The notes under the pieces: generated by a model | Databases searched by the model: none | The model's input: the letters and a program-made list of their open reading frames with translations, nothing else | Told to the model about the DNA's origin: nothing | Shown: piece after piece, positions 60,753 to 64,000 of the stretch | Layout of the letters: every line of letters starts with the position of its first letter | How positions within the stretch are numbered: position 1 is the first letter of the stretch | Translations under genes and position numbers: made by a program | NCBI GenBank assembly: GCA_017463585.1 | Contig: JAFTOX010000003.1 | Location: 248,001-312,000, forward strand | Origin: Rikenellaceae bacterium | GTDB lineage: Bacteria; Bacteroidota; Bacteroidia; Bacteroidales; Rikenellaceae | Length of the DNA: 64,000 nt | Direction of reading: 5' to 3'

Positions 60753-63215
60753 TTAGCGCACCTGAGCACCTGCCTGACGCTCGAACTGAGCCATCAGGTT
60801 GTTCATCACCTTGTCGATCACCTTATCGGTCAGCGTCTGGCTCTTGTCCTCCAAAACGAAGCTCAATGCGTATGACTTCTTGCCTGCGGGCAGTTTGTCG
60901 CCCTCATAGACGTCGAACAGCGATACGCTCTTCAACAGTTTCTTCTCGGTCGAGATAGCAATCGAGCGCAACTTCTCGAATGTTACCTCCTTATCAACCA
61001 GCAGAGCCAAATCGCGCTTAACCTCAGGGAACTTCGACAGCTCCTCGGCTGCGATACGGTGTTTCTTCGATGCCTTCAACAGACGATCGAAATCCATTTC
61101 GAGGAAATAGACCTCCTGTTTCAGGTCGAACTTCGCGCGAATCTTCGACGCAACAACGCCCATACTGAGCAACTCCTTGCCATTCATCTGCACCGACAGA
61201 GCCTCAGCGAACAGGTCGTTCTGCACCTTCTCGCTCTTCAACGAGTAGATATCCAAACCGAAGCGACGCAACAACTTCTCAGCTACGGCACGCAGCGTAT
61301 AGAAATCAGACTTCTCTGCGCGTGCGTTCCACGATTGAGCCGTTGCAGCACCCGTAACGGTAATTGCCAGACGGTAGTTCTCCGAGTAGGGAGCCAACGA
61401 GTTCTCCTCGTTCTTAGCCGCCTCGTTATAGTAGTAGCAGTTACCAAACTCATAGAGTTTCAGGTCGCCATTGCGGTGGTTCACATTGAGCTGAACAGCC
61501 TCCAACGCATTGAACAGCAACGTCTGACGCATTACGTTCAGATCGGCGCTCAGCGGATTCATAATGCGAACGCAATTCTCAGCCTTATAGCTCTCCAAGC
61601 CTTCGTAATACGAGCCCTTGGTGAGCGAGTTGCTCATAATCTCGACAAAACCATTGTCGGTGAGCAGGTCGCTAACCATATTGACAATCTTGGTCTTATC
61701 GGGTTTGGGAGCATACGAGAGGGTAGAATTGACGTGCTGCGGAATCTCGACATTGTTATAGCCATAGATTCGCAGGATATCCTCGATCAGATCGGCCTCG
61801 CGCTGCACATCGACACGATACGCGGGCACTACAACCGACAGAACGCCCTCCTTCTCAGCCTCGATCTCAATCTCCAACGCTGCGATAATCGAGCGAACGG
61901 TCTGCTCCGGAATCTCCTTGCCGATCAGTGCATTCACTCGCTTCAACGAAACATCGAAACGGAACGGAGAGATCGGTTCGGGATAGAGGTCGATGATCTC
62001 CGACGAGATCTTACCGCCCGCCAAATCGCGGAACATCAGCGCAGCACGTTTCAGTGCATAGACCGTGCGGTCGGGATCAATACCGCGCTCGAAACGGAAC
62101 GACGAATCGGTATTCAGGCCGTGACGCTTAGCTGTCTTGCGCACCCAAACGGGATTGAAATATGCACTCTCGATGAAAATATTGGTCGTCGTATCGCTCA
62201 CGCCCGACTCCAAGCCACCAAATACGCCCGCAATACACATCGGACGCTCAGCATTGCAGATCATCAGGTCCTGAGCCGACAACTTGCGCTCAACGCCATC
62301 GAGCGTTACGAACGGAGTGCCCTCCTCGCAAGTGCGAACGACGATCTTGCCACCCTCGATCTTATCGGCATCGAAAGCGTGCAGGGGCTGACCCAGCTCG
62401 AACAAAATGTAGTTTGTAATATCGACCAGATTATTCTTGGGATTGATACCCACAGCGCGCAACGAATCCTGCAACCACTCGGGCGAGGGAGCGATCTGGC
62501 AACCCGTAACCGTTACACCTGCATAGCGAGGTGCAGCCTTCGGATTCTCAACCTCGACCTCGATCTTCAAATCGTGATTATCGACCGAGAACTCATCAAC
62601 CGACGGCCAAGTCAGCTCGACCTGCTGACCGTTAGCTGCCAGATATGCTGCCAAGTCGCGCGCTACGCCGATGTGCGACGCTGCGTCGATACGGTTGGGG
62701 GTCAGACCGATACCAATCAGATAGTCGTCCTTAACATTGAGATACTCCTTAGCCGGCATACCTACGGGGGCGTCGGCCGGCAACTCCTTGATGCCATCGT
62801 GGTCAGCGCCAATGCCCAGCTCATCGTCGGCACACAGCATACCGAACGACTCGACGCCACGAATCTTGCTCTTCTTGATTTTGAATCCCTCGGTTTCGCC
62901 CATAGGGTAGAGCACTGCGCCAATGGTTGCACAGAGCACCTTCAAGCCTGCACGCACGTTGGGGGCACCGCAAACGATATTGAGCGGCTCGCCCGCACCG
63001 ACATCGACCGTCGTTACGTGCAGGTGGTCCGAATCGGGGTGATCGACGCAGGTCAGCACCTCGCCGACAACCACACCTGCCAGACCGCCACGAATGGTTT
63101 CGATCTTCTCGAACTCTTCGACTTCGAGACCTATATCTGTCAGAATTTCAGCGATCTTCTCAGCCGAGAGATCGGTTTTCAGATAATTTTTCAGCCAATT
63201 GTATGAGATATTCAT
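60753..63215 (-). CDS. pheT: phenylalanyl-tRNA synthetase beta subunit
   Basis: 820 aa. N-terminal tRNA-binding EMAP-like domain (VGEVLTCVDHPDSDHLHVTT), B3/B4 editing region, class II core-like B6/B7 and the C-terminal ferredoxin-fold anticodon-binding domain (LSKFPEVKRDLALLVDKEVT). It pairs with PheS, which is not in the window. A minus-strand -7 box TAACTTTG lies at 63269-63262. Confidence 0.95.
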   Translation of the reverse strand: MNISYNWLKNYLKTDLSAEKIAEILTDIGLEVEEFEKIETIRGGLAGVVVGEVLTCVDHPDSDHLHVTTVDVGAGEPLNIVCGAPNVRAGLKVLCATIGAVLYPMGETEGFKIKKSKIRGVESFGMLCADDELGIGADHDGIKELPADAPVGMPAKEYLNVKDDYLIGIGLTPNRIDAASHIGVARDLAAYLAANGQQVELTWPSVDEFSVDNHDLKIEVEVENPKAAPRYAGVTVTGCQIAPSPEWLQDSLRAVGINPKNNLVDITNYILFELGQPLHAFDADKIEGGKIVVRTCEEGTPFVTLDGVERKLSAQDLMICNAERPMCIAGVFGGLESGVSDTTTNIFIESAYFNPVWVRKTAKRHGLNTDSSFRFERGIDPDRTVYALKRAALMFRDLAGGKISSEIIDLYPEPISPFRFDVSLKRVNALIGKEIPEQTVRSIIAALEIEIEAEKEGVLSVVVPAYRVDVQREADLIEDILRIYGYNNVEIPQHVNSTLSYAPKPDKTKIVNMVSDLLTDNGFVEIMSNSLTKGSYYEGLESYKAENCVRIMNPLSADLNVMRQTLLFNALEAVQLNVNHRNGDLKLYEFGNCYYYNEAAKNEENSLAPYSENYRLAITVTGAATAQSWNARAEKSDFYTLRAVAEKLLRRFGLDIYSLKSEKVQNDLFAEALSVQMNGKELLSMGVVASKIRAKFDLKQEVYFLEMDFDRLLKASKKHRIAAEELSKFPEVKRDLALLVDKEVTFEKLRSIAISTEKKLLKSVSLFDVYEGDKLPAGKKSYALSFVLEDKSQTLTDKVIDKVMNNLMAQFERQAGAQVR

Positions 63216-63261
63216 CGCGTATGTAATTGTTTATTTTGTACGAAATATGATTAAAAACGTA

Positions 63262-63269
63262 CAAAGTTA
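63262..63269 (-). promoter_or_regulatory. -7 box for pheT
   Basis: TAACTTTG on the minus strand matches TAnnTTTG, 46 bp before the start codon. Confidence 0.55.
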
Positions 63270-63271
63270 CA

Positions 63272-63300
63272 AAAATAAATCGGAAAAGCCCACCTTTTCC
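63272..63300 (-). terminator. terminator of the EamA transporter gene
   Basis: On the minus strand GGAAAAG-GTGGG-CTTTTCC is followed by GATTTATTTTT. Confidence 0.7.
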
Positions 63301-63333
63301 CGCGATAAATAGCACCCAATAATTGCAATTTTT

Positions 63334-64000
63334 CTACCTCGAACCGAAATAGAGGAAGATCATACCGAGCAGAATCAGCAACAAACCTGCCGCTTTATTC
63401 TTCACATTGCGCTCACGGAAGATCAGCGCACCGCCCAAGAACGACACTACAACCGAGCCACGACGCACCATCGAGATAATTGAGATCATTGCGTCCTCTT
63501 GCGCCACCGAGTAGAAATAGAGGAAATCGGCAATAGTCAGGAAGAACGTAACCAGCAGAATCACCCACGTCCAACGGAATGGGGTGGTCGTCTTGCGGGT
63601 CGGATACCACAGCGCGATAATCACCGCGCCCATAATGATCGCCAGATAGAAATTGCACCACGCCTGCACGAACATCGGCGCGAGTTTCATCATTATGTAC
63701 TTGTCATACAGACCGCTGGCGATGGCCGCCAAAGCCGCGATCAGCAGACACAGAATCCACTTGTTATGCTTGAAATCGATACCCTCCTTTTTGCTCGAAA
63801 AGCTGAGCATAAAGATTGCCGCGATGGCAAGTATCACACCGATCCACTGATAGAGATTCAATCGCTCACCGAAGATCAACATCGCACCAATCAGCACACC
63901 GACGGGGCGAGTGGCGTTGATCGGTCCCACGATCGTAATGGGGAGGTGTTTCATCGCCACATATCCGAACGTCCAAGACGTCAGTACGATACAAGCCTTG
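63334..64000 (-). CDS. EamA/DMT family transporter, 5' end outside the window
   Basis: The open frame runs to the window edge; the last visible 5' codons read KACIVLTSWTFGYVAMKHLP in frame with ITIVGPINATRPVGVLIGAM. An internal ATG (63960) is therefore not the start. At least six membrane helices with the EamA patterns GERLNLYQWIGVILAIAAIF and GALIFRERNVKNKAAGLLLI near the C-terminus. It probably exports a small metabolite; the substrate cannot be predicted. Confidence 0.85.
   Translation of the reverse strand, partial: KACIVLTSWTFGYVAMKHLPITIVGPINATRPVGVLIGAMLIFGERLNLYQWIGVILAIAAIFMLSFSSKKEGIDFKHNKWILCLLIAALAAIASGLYDKYIMMKLAPMFVQAWCNFYLAIIMGAVIIALWYPTRKTTTPFRWTWVILLVTFFLTIADFLYFYSVAQEDAMISIISMVRRGSVVVSFLGGALIFRERNVKNKAAGLLLILLGMIFLYFGSR

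Noticed and set aside
61059..63206. 715-codon open frame antisense to pheT
   Set aside because: Shadow of pheT, which has clear motifs along its whole length.

Overview
The window is Bacteroidota chromosome. The signs are TAnnTTTG-type -7 promoter boxes, weak Shine-Dalgarno sites, a Bacteroidales-style outer-membrane gene set (large beta-barrel receptor, DcaP-like porin, PepSY-like lipoprotein) and Bacteroidota phage families. A Rikenellaceae/Alistipes-like gut bacterium fits best; the genus is inference. The window splits into a Mu-like transposable prophage (about 1 to 30 kb; its right end lies beyond base 1) and ordinary host chromosome (about 30.4 to 64 kb).

Prophage layout. The S24-type repressor (29014-29712, +) faces a leftward early operon: small Ner-like HTH protein, small unknown genes, a 0.5-kb structured non-coding stretch, MuA-like transposase, MuB-like ATPase, a second ATPase, GemA-like and Gam-like proteins, and a small HTH protein that could be the late activator. 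It ends at a strong terminator (21318-21346). Late genes run both ways from one divergent promoter at 14.55-14.66 kb. Rightward are small and large terminase, DUF1320-like protein, DUF935-like portal, gpF-like minor head protein with a C-terminal extension, virion morphogenesis protein and a probable tail terminator. Leftward are ClpP-like head protease, major capsid, sheath, tube, frameshifted tail chaperone, tape measure, baseplate genes, tail fibre, small membrane proteins, holin and a lysozyme cut by the window edge. No tyrosine or serine integrase is seen, as expected for transposition-based integration.

Most unusual features. (1) Four tRNA-like elements (27100-28103, minus strand) have acceptor/T-arm helices but shortened, missing or aberrant D/anticodon arms. 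They are interleaved with hairpins, upstream of the transposase. (2) The divergent late promoter carries two 15-bp GTCCAA/TTGGAC palindromes 21 bp apart, placed exactly symmetrically between two -7 boxes. (3) A hidden -1 frame tail-chaperone segment, an 81-nt long-range hairpin behind the gpF gene, and a tail fibre with an internal duplication.

The phage/host border (29.75-30.45 kb) holds terminators, a triplicated 12-bp repeat, a small gene remnant and a 32-bp CTTCGG-rich tandem array that may be transposase end-binding sites. Host genes then follow: htpG (with a sigma54-like promoter), a PepSY-like lipoprotein, a dnaE-trxA-epimerase cluster, a DUF2007 gene, a DUF368-aroE pair, a GH20 hexosaminidase, rubrerythrin, an ettA-hisS-S41 protease cluster, a PUR-alpha-like protein, a CapA-SDR pair, a DUF4491-like membrane protein, DcaP-like porin, TonB-type receptor, GDSL esterase, an exported phosphatase-family lipoprotein, an AT-rich phosphoethanolamine-transferase-like gene, guaA, pheT and an EamA transporter cut by the right edge.
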